Assembly: GCF_018882465.1 (NCBI RefSeq)
Contig: NZ_JACVOK010000002.1
Location: forward strand, 620,001-684,000
Direction of reading: 5' to 3'
Length of the DNA stretch: 64,000 nt
Source: Polynucleobacter sp. 73C-SIWE
Lineage (GTDB): Bacteria; Pseudomonadota; Gammaproteobacteria; Burkholderiales; Burkholderiaceae
Shown here: positions 43,784-54,498 of the stretch, one piece after another
Layout of the letters: each line of letters opens with the position of its first letter
Position numbering within the stretch: the stretch's first letter is position 1
Position numbers and translations under genes: made by a program
Notes under the pieces: model-generated
The model's input: the letters and a program-made list of their open reading frames with translations, nothing else
Told to the model about the DNA's origin: nothing
Database searches by the model: none

Positions 43784-45586
43784 TTAAGCTACTTCTTGTG
43801 GGAAATATTTATGAATACAGCGAATCGGGTTTGGCGCCGCCTGACCTAGACCACAGATAGAGGCATCAACCATCACAGTTGCTAAATCTTCTAGCGTATT
43901 TTGGTCCCAGGATTTGGCTTGCATGAGTTTTGCAGCTTTGCCCGTACCAACGCGACATGGGGTGCATTGACCACAGCTCTCATGCTCGAAAAAGTGCATC
44001 ACATTGAGCGCCATATCGCGCGCTTTATCTTTATCGCTAAACACCATGACGGCTGCTGATCCAATGAAGCAGCCATAAGGTTGCAAGGTATCGAAATCCA
44101 ATGGAATGTCATTCATCGTGGCAGGCAAAATCCCGCCCGATGCGCCACCCGGTAAATAGCCATAGAACTGATGGCCATCTTGCATGCCGCCACAGTACTC
44201 ATCAATGAGTTCCTGAATCGTAATGCCTGCTGGCGCTAACTTCACGCCCGGCTTTTTGACGCGCCCGCTAACACTGAAGCTACGTAAGCCTTTACGATCA
44301 TGTCTACCAAAAGAACTAAACCACTCAGGGCCACGTTGCACAATGTCGCGCACCCAATAGAGGGTCTCAAAGTTATGTTCTAGAGTTGGTCTTCCAAAAA
44401 GGCCAACCTGCGCAATATAAGGAGGACGCATGCGTGGCTCACCACGTTTACCTTCAATACTCTCAATCATTGCGGATTCTTCACCGCAAATGTAGGCGCC
44501 CGCTCCACGACGTAATTCAATGGTCGGTAATTTAAATGGGGGATTGGCTTTGAGTTTAGCTAATTCGGCCTCGAGGAGTTCGCGGCAGCCGTGATACTCA
44601 TCACGTAAATAGATATAACAAGCATCAATACCAACCACGCTTGCGGCAACCAATAAGCCCTCTAAGAAACGGTGTGGATCACGCTCTAAATAAGTACGGT
44701 CTTTAAACGTTCCTGGCTCACCTTCGTCAATATTGACAGCCATAAGCTTTGGAGCAACTTGATCTTTCACAATGCGCCACTTACGCCCTGCTGGGAAACC
44801 GGCACCACCTAGGCCACGCAAGCCAGAGCTTTCCATCGCCTTAATAATGCTTTCAGCATCGCGCTTGCCATCAATAATTTCTTTTGCCAGACCGTAACCG
44901 CCTTGGGCACGATAGGACTCGTAGCCAACATAGTCTGGGGATAAGGCTTGATTTTCGCCTTGTGGAGAAACGCCCTGTTCAACCAAAGACGCTGGATCAA
45001 AGTTGGCATTATCTTTAGCCATCGGCTGGGTTGTTAAGTTGTTCTTAACGGCAGCTTGCACTTTATCGGTTGTCGCAAAGAGCACTGGATATTGGTGAAC
45101 TACCGCTACTGGAGCTTGCTCACAGCGCCCTACGCATGGGGCTGCAATGACTTTGACATTCGGGTTACCTAAAATTGTCGGGAGCTTTGCTAATAAGTTT
45201 TGCGCACCAGCCAACTCACAGGCGATACCGTCGCACACACGCACAGTGATGTCCGCTACCGGGTCATTGCCACGCACGACTTCAAAGTGGTGATAGAAAG
45301 TCGCCACTTCATAAACTTCTGCCATTGGCAAATTCATTTCTTTTGCCAGGGCAACTAAATGACGATCATGCAAAGCACGGTATTCATCATTAAGCTTGTG
45401 GAGATTTTCAATTAACAAATCACGACGATGTGGCGCATTACCAATCAGTTGCCGTACTTCCTCTAAGGATGCATCGTCTGCTTGACGACCTTTGAGTTTG
45501 CTCTTACGACGAATGGTCTCCCTCAAATCATCTGCAGTAGCAATGGCAACTGCTTTGACTTCTCCGGAAGGCTTTGGGTGATTCAT
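43784..45586 (-). CDS. Formate dehydrogenase gamma-beta fusion (FdsG-FdsB)
   Basis: The 600-residue protein joins two subunits. Residues about 10-180 are NuoE/FdsG-like, with a [2Fe-2S] site (CDGIAC, later APCVGRC). Residues about 215-600 are NuoF/FdsB-like: GLRGLGGAGFPAGRKW for FMN/NAD, GAYICGEESAMIESIEGKRG, and ESCGQCTPCRVGTGK for the [4Fe-4S] cluster. It passes electrons from formate to NAD+. In many betaproteobacteria the parts are separate genes; here the linker (about 180-215) is continuous. Confidence 0.92.
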   Translation of the reverse strand: MNHPKPSGEVKAVAIATADDLRETIRRKSKLKGRQADDASLEEVRQLIGNAPHRRDLLIENLHKLNDEYRALHDRHLVALAKEMNLPMAEVYEVATFYHHFEVVRGNDPVADITVRVCDGIACELAGAQNLLAKLPTILGNPNVKVIAAPCVGRCEQAPVAVVHQYPVLFATTDKVQAAVKNNLTTQPMAKDNANFDPASLVEQGVSPQGENQALSPDYVGYESYRAQGGYGLAKEIIDGKRDAESIIKAMESSGLRGLGGAGFPAGRKWRIVKDQVAPKLMAVNIDEGEPGTFKDRTYLERDPHRFLEGLLVAASVVGIDACYIYLRDEYHGCRELLEAELAKLKANPPFKLPTIELRRGAGAYICGEESAMIESIEGKRGEPRMRPPYIAQVGLFGRPTLEHNFETLYWVRDIVQRGPEWFSSFGRHDRKGLRSFSVSGRVKKPGVKLAPAGITIQELIDEYCGGMQDGHQFYGYLPGGASGGILPATMNDIPLDFDTLQPYGCFIGSAAVMVFSDKDKARDMALNVMHFFEHESCGQCTPCRVGTGKAAKLMQAKSWDQNTLEDLATVMVDASICGLGQAAPNPIRCIHKYFPQEVA

Positions 45587-45760
45587 AGTTTATAGTCTCT
45601 AGTTTTTATACTGGTACTGCCATTGTGCGAAACAGCATCTCTTGCTAGACGAGACTGAACTTGTCTAGTTAGACATGCAAATAATCGCTTGATTTTGGGT
45701 TATTTCACCCCTCAAGTCCTTGACGGCGCTCAAGGGAATGAATTAAGGGTTTACCCTAGT

Positions 45761-45979
45761 CTATAACATTGATGGGTATGGCTTGTCGCCTGGAGGGTTG
45801 GAGTAATCTAACTTGCGCTCATATACCCTAGCTTTGAAGCAGTCCTGGTAACCCTTGCTACCGATCTGCCAGCCTATGGAGGTGCAGTCGTCTTGGGCGG
45901 CAGATTCAATAGAACCGCAGCCAGCAAGCATGGTGATAGCAGTGGCTGTGATGATTATTGGTAGTTTTCTTAAATTCAT
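45761..45979 (-). CDS. Small lipoprotein
   Basis: The 72-residue protein has a lipobox MLAGC (Cys near residue 21) after a hydrophobic signal segment, and the mature part contains a two-cysteine pair (DDCTSIGWQIGSKGYQDCFK). It is probably an outer- or inner-membrane lipoprotein. It starts 9 bases after the stop of the DUF748 gene, so the two are likely co-transcribed. No family is recognised. Confidence 0.65.
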   Translation of the reverse strand: MNLRKLPIIITATAITMLAGCGSIESAAQDDCTSIGWQIGSKGYQDCFKARVYERKLDYSNPPGDKPYPSML

Positions 45980-45988
45980 GGCTCAAGT

Positions 45989-48412
45989 CTACTTGATTCT
46001 GATCTCAACCTCGAGGGGCACACCCTCTTTTCCAGACTCAACTGACTTCACATCACCCGTGGCAATCCGATCCTTTAAAGCGGGATTTGCCTTGATCATT
46101 AACTCATAAGCAATCGTTGCTCTGGTTTTAGCCAATTCCTTGAGCTGGGCATCACTCACATCAATTTCCGCAATGAGCTCTGTGCGCAATTGTTGGTTGC
46201 GTGCTTCACCATCCGGAAGTGTCAATAAACGCTGACCCAATTTAATGCGGCCAAGGTATTGTGCGTAGGCGGCTTTTAAACCAGACTGCACTCTTGGGTC
46301 GGATAGACTTGGGACGGGAACAGGATCGCCTGCGGTCAATTTAAAGCCAGCCTCCTTCAAAATAGCAGTATCAGCTTTTACTCTGGCTAGCTCTTGTTTA
46401 TCTTGAATGGGATCGTAAGTACCCATAATTTCTAGGTTAGCGTTAGGACGCCTCACCAAATAGTCGCCAAACTTTTCTAGGCGATCTTGATCAGCAGGCA
46501 AAAAGACTGCTTCGCCGGGCACAGCATTCACCCCTTCATTACCACCCATCCCAAGAATCGATGCCAAAGCTCTAAAGGGTGCAGTAGCGACATTGGTCAA
46601 TACATTGGTAATCGCCTGCCAGACCAAACCGCTGGCACTAAATTCTGGTGAGTCCACATTACCTGAAATTCGTACTGTGACATCAATGGTGTCATCAGCA
46701 TCCTCTAATAATGCAATCGCCAATCCCAAAGGTAATTTTTTACCCTTAAAGTCTGGCACTTCATCCCCTAACTCCACCTTCTTGATAATGATTTGATTGC
46801 TACCATTGAGCTCGCCATCTTTAGCACGGTAATTGAGATTGAGATTTAAGCGTCCACTAGTAATTTGATAGCCTGCAAAGTTCATGACGGCCGGATTAAA
46901 TGTAGTGAGTGGAAGATTTCTAAAACTCATCGCAATATCGTGATTGCGACGCGGATCATCAAAGGAAGCTTGCCCCTTCGTTCTCATACTTCCCGAACCT
47001 GCCACCACTCCATCCATTGCGACACTAGCGAAACGTCCCGGAGTATTACTAACCCCCAGAAAAGTTGCATTGAACTTTTTAATATCGACCTTAAAGTTTG
47101 GTCGCATCGCTAAATCCGAAAACAGTACTTCGCCATCTTTTAGGTTAACGGAGCGCATATCCAAATGAAATGGGGCATTTGTAGATTCTGTAGCAACTGC
47201 CTGCCCTGTCTTATCGCTTTGGGGCTTGGAAAATAATCTACGGAAATTAGATAAGCCTTCTTCATTCATTTCAAAACGGAGTAAAGGACGATCAATCAGC
47301 AACTCATCGATTGTCAGACCAGTTCCCGAAGACTGATTGGCTGACTTACTCAGCTTGTATTCCAGCTGACGTAACTCAGCCGCCTTCCAGAGAATTAATG
47401 GGGTTTTCTCGCCCTTTTCCGCAACCACCACATCAACCAAATGAACGTCACCTGAAATCACATCAGCGTCTGCGCCAAGTTTGACTGTTAGGTTAGCATT
47501 CATCAGCCCGCTTTGAGCTGTTAATTCTTTATTCGCAGGGAGCATGGAAACGATCGGCGCTAGCGAGATATTTTCCATATTGATCTTGCCATCTATCGCC
47601 TTAGATATCGTATTAAGATCCCAGTGAGAACGGAGGCTTCCCTGATCCAGCTGCAGATCGAATTGCAAGCCTAAGGCGCCTGGGCTTGGATTATCTAAGC
47701 CCCCAGTAATCGTGACACGATTAAAGGCAATCGTCTTATTAACGCCCGGTATCAATAACTGCAAGGAACCCAAGTTGAAGTCATACTGACCACGCGCACC
47801 TGAGACAACACCATTTTTATCGTAGTTTGCTACCTTCAGTAGCTTCATAGAAAAAGGCTTGAGCTCCTCTTTTAAATTAGAAGTTGCATCAATCAAACTT
47901 AAGGATGCTGAATTGACTACCAACTGATCAACAGAAATCTTGGTAGGCTTTTTAACTTCTTTAGGATCGCTGGGTGGCAAGCTTTTCTCCACTGCACGAA
48001 TGAATTCTTGCCAGTTCCAAAGGGCTGTCTCAGCAGATCCTCCTTTAATTACTCTTTTTTCAACTAGGAGCTTGGGCTCTTGAAGAGCAATCTCATCAAA
48101 ACCAATCTCTCCGATCGCTAGCTTGGTCCACTTTAAAGAAACCAGTAACTTCTGAAATTGCAGGAGACTATTGCCGCCATTTTTAGCCAGATGCAGACCA
48201 TCAATCTCTACTCGCAATCGTAAAGGAGAAAGACTGAGGTCCTGATAAGCAATGTCATAACCAATCTTATCGCCATACTCAGCAACAGACTTTTTAACAA
48301 AGCCTGGAACAAACACATGGGCACCAGCCCAAAAGAGAGTGACTAACACCAAGAGTAGGCCCACTAAGCGTAGGCACCACACTTTGAGCACGAACAGATT
48401 GAGGTGAATCAT
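45989..48412 (-). CDS. DUF748 (AsmA-like) envelope protein
   Basis: The 807-residue protein has one N-terminal membrane helix (about 10-32) and a long beta-rich periplasmic body with the pattern of DUF748 proteins (DLSLSPLRLRVEIDGLHL, LDMRSVNLKDGEVLFSDL, PFRALASILG). It ends with a short OmpA-like part (PADQDRLEKFGDYLVRRPNA). Relatives are thought to bridge or organise the envelope. The exact role is unknown. The downstream small lipoprotein may be a partner. Confidence 0.82.
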   Translation of the reverse strand: MIHLNLFVLKVWCLRLVGLLLVLVTLFWAGAHVFVPGFVKKSVAEYGDKIGYDIAYQDLSLSPLRLRVEIDGLHLAKNGGNSLLQFQKLLVSLKWTKLAIGEIGFDEIALQEPKLLVEKRVIKGGSAETALWNWQEFIRAVEKSLPPSDPKEVKKPTKISVDQLVVNSASLSLIDATSNLKEELKPFSMKLLKVANYDKNGVVSGARGQYDFNLGSLQLLIPGVNKTIAFNRVTITGGLDNPSPGALGLQFDLQLDQGSLRSHWDLNTISKAIDGKINMENISLAPIVSMLPANKELTAQSGLMNANLTVKLGADADVISGDVHLVDVVVAEKGEKTPLILWKAAELRQLEYKLSKSANQSSGTGLTIDELLIDRPLLRFEMNEEGLSNFRRLFSKPQSDKTGQAVATESTNAPFHLDMRSVNLKDGEVLFSDLAMRPNFKVDIKKFNATFLGVSNTPGRFASVAMDGVVAGSGSMRTKGQASFDDPRRNHDIAMSFRNLPLTTFNPAVMNFAGYQITSGRLNLNLNYRAKDGELNGSNQIIIKKVELGDEVPDFKGKKLPLGLAIALLEDADDTIDVTVRISGNVDSPEFSASGLVWQAITNVLTNVATAPFRALASILGMGGNEGVNAVPGEAVFLPADQDRLEKFGDYLVRRPNANLEIMGTYDPIQDKQELARVKADTAILKEAGFKLTAGDPVPVPSLSDPRVQSGLKAAYAQYLGRIKLGQRLLTLPDGEARNQQLRTELIAEIDVSDAQLKELAKTRATIAYELMIKANPALKDRIATGDVKSVESGKEGVPLEVEIRIK

Positions 48413-48440
48413 TCTGATATCTTAAGGGAAGTTGCAAATG

Positions 48441-48463
48441 AAAAAACCACCCGAGGGTGGTTT
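48441..48463 (-). terminator. Rho-independent terminator after tRNA-Ser
   Basis: On the minus strand AACCACCC, loop TC, GGGTGGTT is followed by a T-run, 10 bases beyond the encoded CCA of the tRNA. It ends the tRNA transcript just before the DUF748 gene. Confidence 0.88.
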
Positions 48464-48473
48464 CGATACTGCT

Positions 48474-48564
48474 TGGCGGAAGGGGCGGGATTCGAACCCG
48501 CGGTAGGCTATTAACCTACGCACGCTTTCCAGGCGTGTGACTTAAACCGCTCATCCACCCTTCC
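48474..48564 (-). tRNA. tRNA-Ser (anticodon GGA)
   Basis: Reading the minus strand: acceptor GGAAGGG pairs with CCCTTCC, the anticodon stem CACGC/GCGTG holds loop CTGGAAA (anticodon GGA), a long variable arm follows (class II tRNA), the T-loop is GGTTCGAATCC, and CCA is encoded. It reads UCC/UCU serine codons. Length is 91 bases. Confidence 0.97.
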
Positions 48565-48610
48565 GGAACCGATGATTATACGATTGCCGAAAGGGTTTAG
48601 CCTTAAAAGC

Positions 48611-50584
48611 TTATACAGACTCCTTGAGCTGCTCCAAAATTGCTGGATTTTCAAGTGTAGAGGTATCTTGGGTAACCTCTTCACCTTTAGCAATCACGCG
48701 CAAGAGACGACGCATGATCTTGCCAGAACGGGTCTTAGGCAAGTTATCACCAAAACGGACATCTTTTGGTTTTGCAATTGGGCCAATTTCTTTACCAACC
48801 CAGTTACGCAATTCAGTCGCAATCTTCTTAGCGTCGTCACCGGTTGGGCGACCACCTTTGAGAACTACGAATACGCAAATTGCTTCACCAGTGAGTTCAT
48901 CTGGGCGACCAACTACTGCAGCTTCTGCAACTAATGGATTAGCTACCAAGCAAGACTCGATTTCCATGGTTCCCATACGGTGACCAGAAACATTCAAGAC
49001 ATCATCGATACGGCCGGTAATCGTGAAGTAGCCAGTATCTTTGTTACGAATTGCACCATCACCTGCAAGGTATAGGGTGCCACCCAACTCTTCTGGGAAA
49101 TAGGATTTCACGAAACGATCAGGGTCACCCCAAATCGTCCGAATCATGGAAGGCCATGGACGCTTCACAACCAAGATGCCACCCTGACCGTTCGGAACAT
49201 CCACACCAGCTTCGTCAACGATAGCCGCTTGAATACCTGGCAATGGCAATGTGCATGAACCTGGAATCATTGGTGTTGCACCAGGCAACGGCGTAATCAT
49301 ATGACCGCCAGTTTCGGTTTGCCAGAAAGTATCCGCGATTGGGCAGCGTGAACCACCGACATTCTCGTAGTACCACATCCAAGCTTCCGGATTAATTGGC
49401 TCACCTACAGAGCCTAAGAGGCGCAATGAAGATAAGTTATAGCTCTTTGGATGCACTGCCTGGTCATTGCTAGATGCTTTAATCAAAGAACGAATTGCAG
49501 TTGGTGCTGTATAGAAGATGGTTGCATTGTGTTTCTGAATCATGTCCCAGAAACGGCCAGCATTTGGATAAGTTGGTACACCTTCAAACACAATCTCAGT
49601 AGCGCCAACAGCGAGCGGGCCATAAGTAATATAAGAGTGGCCAGTTACCCAACCAATGTCAGCAGTACACCAGAACACATCATTTGGCTTAATGTCAAAG
49701 GTCCACTTCATAGTGAGAATCGCCCACAAGAGGTAACCGCCTGTAGAGTGCTGCACGCCCTTTGGTTTACCAGTAGAACCTGATGTGTACAGAATAAATA
49801 ATGGGTGCTCAGCGCTAACCCACTCTGGCTCGCAAGTCGTAGCTTCATTCGCCATGATTTCTTGCATCCAAACATCACGGCCTGCCGTCATCGCAACATC
49901 AGAACCGGTACGCTTATTCACGATCACATGCTTCACCTTAGGGCATTCGCCAGTGGAAAGAGCCTCATCACAAATTGCTTTTAATGGCAATGCTTTGCCG
50001 CCACGGAACTGTCCATCGGCAGTAATCACGGCTACTGCACCGACGTCCATAATGCGATCGCGCAAAGCTTGGGCAGAGAAGCCACCAAACACAACAGAGT
50101 GAATTGCACCAATACGAGCGCAGGCTTGCATCGCCACAATGCCTTCGATAGTCATTGCCATGTAAATGATGACGCTGTCACCGGACTTAATGCCCATCTT
50201 ACGCATTGCATTTGCCATTTTGCAAACGCGCTCAAGCAAGTCTTGATAGCTTACTTTAGTCACTGTGCCGTCATCTGCTTCAAAAATCAGAGCTGTCTTA
50301 TTACCTAAACCAGCTTCAACCTGACGATCCAAACAGTTATAAGAGGCATTCGTTGTGCCATCTTCAAACCACTTGTAGAAAGGCGCTTTAGATTCGTCTA
50401 AAACTTTCGTAAATGGCTTTTTCCAATAGATGTTCTCTTTAGCAAGGCGACCCCAAAAACCGTCATAATCCTGATTCGCTTCATCGCAAAGCTTCTTATA
50501 GGCATCCATACCCGGAATAGCAGCACCCTTTACAAAGTCTGCGGGTGGGTTAAATACGCGGTTTTCTTGCTTTAATGGTTCCAT
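48611..50584 (-). CDS. acs: Acetyl-CoA synthetase (Acs)
   Basis: The 657-residue protein has the AMP-forming acyl-CoA synthetase motifs: [12 protein letters not shown] (ATP loop), [13 protein letters not shown], and C-terminal [14 protein letters not shown] with the catalytic, acetylatable Lys. VGGFSAQAL in [10 protein letters not shown] context is typical of Acs. It makes acetyl-CoA from acetate and ATP. The gene is flanked by tRNA-Ser downstream and a divergent fumarase gene upstream. Confidence 0.96.
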   Translation of the reverse strand: MEPLKQENRVFNPPADFVKGAAIPGMDAYKKLCDEANQDYDGFWGRLAKENIYWKKPFTKVLDESKAPFYKWFEDGTTNASYNCLDRQVEAGLGNKTALIFEADDGTVTKVSYQDLLERVCKMANAMRKMGIKSGDSVIIYMAMTIEGIVAMQACARIGAIHSVVFGGFSAQALRDRIMDVGAVAVITADGQFRGGKALPLKAICDEALSTGECPKVKHVIVNKRTGSDVAMTAGRDVWMQEIMANEATTCEPEWVSAEHPLFILYTSGSTGKPKGVQHSTGGYLLWAILTMKWTFDIKPNDVFWCTADIGWVTGHSYITYGPLAVGATEIVFEGVPTYPNAGRFWDMIQKHNATIFYTAPTAIRSLIKASSNDQAVHPKSYNLSSLRLLGSVGEPINPEAWMWYYENVGGSRCPIADTFWQTETGGHMITPLPGATPMIPGSCTLPLPGIQAAIVDEAGVDVPNGQGGILVVKRPWPSMIRTIWGDPDRFVKSYFPEELGGTLYLAGDGAIRNKDTGYFTITGRIDDVLNVSGHRMGTMEIESCLVANPLVAEAAVVGRPDELTGEAICVFVVLKGGRPTGDDAKKIATELRNWVGKEIGPIAKPKDVRFGDNLPKTRSGKIMRRLLRVIAKGEEVTQDTSTLENPAILEQLKESV

Positions 50585-50758
50585 GCTTCACTGCCCTCTA
50601 TCTAATAATCAATAATCTATTTTTGCAAAATGCCGCAAAATGATGGGTTTAGACCCTCGGAACCTTAGAAGATAAGTGAAAACACCCGGGATTTGCTCTA
50701 TGGCAAACCCTTAAAATAGGTCAAACCTTACTAATAATGTGGAAATAAGCCAAAAACC

Positions 50759-52282
50759 ATGACAAATATCAAACAAAACGACCTAATTCAAAGTGTTGCA
50801 GACGCATTTCAGTTCATCTCTTACTACCACCCTAAGGACTTTATTACTGCCATGGGTAAGGCTTATGAGCTTGAGCAAGGCGCAGCCGCCAAAGATGCAT
50901 TGGCACAAATTTTGACTAACAGCCGGATGTGCGCTGAAGGCCATCGCCCAATGTGCCAAGACACCGGCATTGCTGTTGTATTCATGAAGATTGGTATGAA
51001 TGTCCAATGGCCTGATGCCACGATGAGCGTTTCTGAAATGGTGAACGAGGGTGTTCGCCGTGCCTATCTCAATCCAGAAAACACACTCCGTGCTTCGGTC
51101 TTAACTGACCCAGCAGGCAAGCGCAAAAATACGGGTGACAACACCCCTGCTGTCATCCATTACGAAATTGTTCCTGGCGATGATGTTGAAGTGATCTGCG
51201 CTGCCAAAGGTGGTGGCTCAGAAAACAAAGCCAAGATGGTGATGCTCAATCCATCCGACTCCATCGTTGACTGGGTAGTAAAAACCGTTCCAACTATGGG
51301 CGCAGGCTGGTGCCCTCCTGGCATTCTCGGTATTGGTATTGGCGGCACTCCAGAAAAAGCCATGTTGATGGCAAAAGAATCCTTAATGGGTCCCGTAGAT
51401 ATTCAGGAACTCATTGCGCGTGGACCTAAAACACGTGCTGAAGAACTGCGTCTTGAGATTTATGACAAAGTAAACAAATTGGGTATCGGCGCCCAAGGTC
51501 TTGGTGGCTTAGCAACAGTACTCGACATCAAGATTATGGAATACCCAACCCATGCTGCTTCCCTACCTGTAGCGATGATTCCAAACTGCGCAGCCACCCG
51601 TCATGTGCACTTTCATTTACACGGTGATGGTCCAGCCAAACTGGAGAAGCCTTCCTTATCCGATTGGCCAGATGTCACGTGGACACCGGACACCAAAAAA
51701 TCGAAACATGTCGACGTCAATACATTAACTGCTGAACAGGTAGCAAGCTGGAAACCCGGCGATACCTTATTGCTAAATGGAAAAATCCTTACTGGTCGTG
51801 ATGCAGCCCATAAACGGATTGCTGATATGTTAGCCAAAGGGGAAGAACTTCCAGTGAGCTTCAAAAATCGCATCATCTATTACGTTGGTCCAGTGGATCC
51901 TGTGCGTGATGAAGCAGTTGGTCCTGCAGGCCCCACCACCTCAACGCGGATGGATAAGTTCACCGAGACGATGCTTGCCCAGACTGGTTTGATTTCCATG
52001 ATTGGCAAAGCTGAGCGTGGTCCTGTTGCAATTGAGGCCATCAAGAAACATAAATCTGCCTATCTCATGGCCGTTGGTGGCGCCGCCTACTTGGTATCTA
52101 AAGCGATTCAGTCTGCTAAGGTTGTTGGCTTTGCTGACTTAGGCATGGAAGCTATTTATGAATTCGATGTCAAAGACATGCCAGTGACTGTTGCTGTTAA
52201 CTCTGAAGGCATCTCTATGCACGAGACTGGCCCTCAAGAATGGCAAGCAAAAATTGCTGGTATTCCAGTCAAGATTGCTTAA
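50759..52282 (+). CDS. Class I fumarate hydratase (FumA/B type)
   Basis: The 507-residue protein is the one-chain class I fumarase. The N-terminal part has RPMCQDTGIAVVFMKIG and KGGGSENKAKM, and the C-terminal part has GPTTSTRMDKFTE. It holds an oxygen-sensitive [4Fe-4S] cluster with three cysteines (MCQDTG, APPNCA-like PNCAATRH, and GWCPPG). It hydrates fumarate to malate in the TCA cycle. The ATG at 50759 follows an A-rich leader. Confidence 0.93.
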   Translation: MTNIKQNDLIQSVADAFQFISYYHPKDFITAMGKAYELEQGAAAKDALAQILTNSRMCAEGHRPMCQDTGIAVVFMKIGMNVQWPDATMSVSEMVNEGVRRAYLNPENTLRASVLTDPAGKRKNTGDNTPAVIHYEIVPGDDVEVICAAKGGGSENKAKMVMLNPSDSIVDWVVKTVPTMGAGWCPPGILGIGIGGTPEKAMLMAKESLMGPVDIQELIARGPKTRAEELRLEIYDKVNKLGIGAQGLGGLATVLDIKIMEYPTHAASLPVAMIPNCAATRHVHFHLHGDGPAKLEKPSLSDWPDVTWTPDTKKSKHVDVNTLTAEQVASWKPGDTLLLNGKILTGRDAAHKRIADMLAKGEELPVSFKNRIIYYVGPVDPVRDEAVGPAGPTTSTRMDKFTETMLAQTGLISMIGKAERGPVAIEAIKKHKSAYLMAVGGAAYLVSKAIQSAKVVGFADLGMEAIYEFDVKDMPVTVAVNSEGISMHETGPQEWQAKIAGIPVKIA

Positions 52283-52306
52283 CCAAGCTCACAGCGCTAA
52301 ATCGCT

Positions 52307-53113
52307 TTGGCACTCATAGGGGTTTTTGATTCTGGCGTTGGAGGCTTATCCATTTTGGATGAGGCTCTGCGTCAGCTTCCGCAGCACGACTATATCTATC
52401 TTGCGGATTCAGCTAATGCCCCTTATGGGGAAAAATCCAGCGAATGGATTACCGCTCGCAGTCTTGCCTTATGCAAACATCTGGCTAGTAAAGGCTGTGA
52501 TGCAATTGTTGTAGCTTGCAATACAGCTACTGCAGAAGCAATCAAACAGATCCGCGCTGAATTAGATATTCCGATCATTGGTGTTGAACCAGGGATTAAG
52601 CCTGCGGCGATGCAATCGCAAAATGGGATTGTAGGAGTCTTAGCAACTGAGGCAACCCTAAAGAGCGATAAATTCAATGCACTATTAGCCACTCTGCCAG
52701 ATCACTGTCGTTTCATTAAGCAGGCTGGCGCAGGACTCGTCCCCCTGATTGAGGCTGGTAAGGCAGATAGCGAAGAAACGTTAGAGCTATTAGGTAAACA
52801 TCTTGTACCTATTTTGGATGCTGGCTCAGACACTTTGGTCTTAGGTTGTACGCACTACCCTTTCCTTAAAAAATCTATTCGCAAACTTTTAGGTGACAGC
52901 GTTACCTTAATTGATACAAGCGATGCCGTTGTAAGGCAACTGAAACGAGTACTTGAGGCATTGCCACAAGATGAGCATTCTGCAAAACGCAGTTCTATTT
53001 TATTTATCAGCAGTAAAAATAATGCCTCGCTTTTAAGCATGTCCCAAGATTTACTCACGAGCGATTTAAATGTATATGCAATTGATTCAGCATTGCTGGG
53101 TGAAGTGTCATGA
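52307..53113 (+). CDS. murI: Glutamate racemase (MurI)
   Basis: The 268-residue protein has the GVFDSGVGGLS start and the two catalytic cysteine regions VVACNTATA and LVLGCTHYPFL. It converts L- to D-glutamate for peptidoglycan. No ATG precedes the conserved start; the TTG at 52307 gives the right N-terminus, so a TTG start is likely. It overlaps tonB by 4 bases (ATGA), an unusual coupling of cell-wall and TonB genes. Confidence 0.92.
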   Translation: MALIGVFDSGVGGLSILDEALRQLPQHDYIYLADSANAPYGEKSSEWITARSLALCKHLASKGCDAIVVACNTATAEAIKQIRAELDIPIIGVEPGIKPAAMQSQNGIVGVLATEATLKSDKFNALLATLPDHCRFIKQAGAGLVPLIEAGKADSEETLELLGKHLVPILDAGSDTLVLGCTHYPFLKKSIRKLLGDSVTLIDTSDAVVRQLKRVLEALPQDEHSAKRSSILFISSKNNASLLSMSQDLLTSDLNVYAIDSALLGEVS

Positions 53114-53796
53114 GCAGCCTCATGCAAAAACTAGACTCTCGTCTGCCGTTTACCAAATCAGAACGGATCATCATTACTATCGTTTTAGTCTTGCATGCTT
53201 TGCCAGCCTTGGAATTTATTCATCTCAGCGCACGTCCACCCAAGATAGATGACACGCGGGTGATGGCAAATTTAGTGAGCCCTTCACCAACCAAAAGTCA
53301 GGAAGCACCAGCTGCACCGAAGCCCACGCCACCCAAACCCAAAGAAGAGCCTAAGAAAAAGGTAGAGGAAAAGCCGACACCAAAACCAGCGCCAGCGGAG
53401 CCTAAACAATCAACAGCCGCTCAAAAGCAAACAGAGTCCAATAGTGACTCCCAACCCCAAAATGCTGCGGTGGCACCCTCTACTGCTGGCGGAGCAAGTG
53501 GCACGCCAATTCAGACCGACATTGGTAAACTGGAAGTACTCTACCAACCCGATGCTGATGCTTACTACCCTTCGTTCTCAAAACGTTCTGGAGAACAAGG
53601 TACGGTTATTGTGCGATTAATTATTGATCAAACGGGCAACGTTGAAGATATTGCCCTTTTGCAATCGAGCAACTTTCCGAGGCTTGATCGGGCTGCCAGT
53701 GAAATCGGGAGACGTTATCGCTTTAAGCCTTTTTTAGTAAATGGTTCACCACAAAGAATTTCTACCAATCTCTTAATTAAATTTAATCTCAAGTAA
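53110..53796 (+). CDS. tonB: TonB energy-transducing protein
   Basis: The 228-residue protein has an N-terminal transmembrane helix (about 17-36), a Pro/Lys/Glu-rich periplasmic spacer (about 57-100), and a C-terminal TonB domain with GTVIVRLIIDQTGNVEDIAL and RRYRFKPF. With ExbB and ExbD it drives outer-membrane uptake. It is translationally coupled to murI and is followed by exbB after 7 bases. Confidence 0.93.
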   Translation: MSSLMQKLDSRLPFTKSERIIITIVLVLHALPALEFIHLSARPPKIDDTRVMANLVSPSPTKSQEAPAAPKPTPPKPKEEPKKKVEEKPTPKPAPAEPKQSTAAQKQTESNSDSQPQNAAVAPSTAGGASGTPIQTDIGKLEVLYQPDADAYYPSFSKRSGEQGTVIVRLIIDQTGNVEDIALLQSSNFPRLDRAASEIGRRYRFKPFLVNGSPQRISTNLLIKFNLK

Positions 53797-53803
53797 ACAC
53801 ATT

Positions 53804-54496
53804 ATGAATACACCATTTGGCATAGCAAATCTTTGGCTTGAAGGCGACTTCATCACCCGCTTTGTGGCTATCGCACTTATCATCTGCTCAATTGTTACTT
53901 GGGTTATTTTGCTCACCCGCTTCTGGGAATTGCGCAATCTTCGCAAGCTCAAGCCCGAGCTTGATCAATTCTGGCGCGCCACATCCTATGATCAAGGTTT
54001 ACAGTCCTTTAGTAACCATGCGCTGAATCCTTACTATCATCTCGCTAAATCAGCAGCTACTGCTTCTGCACATCATCAGAATCAAGCTCATGATCATCGT
54101 GAGTTACTGCAAACCCTCAATTACTCTGAGTGGATGGCTAGAAGCCTCAAGAATAGTATTGATGGTATTGCGGCAGGTTTTCAGAAGGGACTGACTTTTC
54201 TTGGATCTACTGGTGCGATTTCACCTTTCATTGGTTTGTTTGGGACCGTATGGGGCATCTATCACGCACTCATTGCGATTAGTAGCTCTGGTAGCGCACA
54301 GCTAGATCAAGTTGCCGGCCCAATTGGTGAGGCACTCATCATGACTGCCCTGGGTTTAGCGGTGGCGATTCCTGCCGTTCTGGCTTTTAACGCCATTAAC
54401 CGCGCTAACAAATTAATGGTGGCTGATCTCAATCGCTTTGCGAATGATCTTTTAGCCTACTTTGTGACTGGTGCGCGCGTGAAGTCTGGAGAATAA
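53804..54496 (+). CDS. exbB: ExbB, proton-channel component
   Basis: The 230-residue MotA/TolQ/ExbB-type protein has three transmembrane helices and the family stretch GFQKGLTFLGSTGAISPFIG, then FGTVWGIYHALIAIS. It forms the proton channel pentamer with ExbD. It lies between tonB and exbD. Confidence 0.94.
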   Translation: MNTPFGIANLWLEGDFITRFVAIALIICSIVTWVILLTRFWELRNLRKLKPELDQFWRATSYDQGLQSFSNHALNPYYHLAKSAATASAHHQNQAHDHRELLQTLNYSEWMARSLKNSIDGIAAGFQKGLTFLGSTGAISPFIGLFGTVWGIYHALIAISSSGSAQLDQVAGPIGEALIMTALGLAVAIPAVLAFNAINRANKLMVADLNRFANDLLAYFVTGARVKSGE

Positions 54497-54498
54497 GC

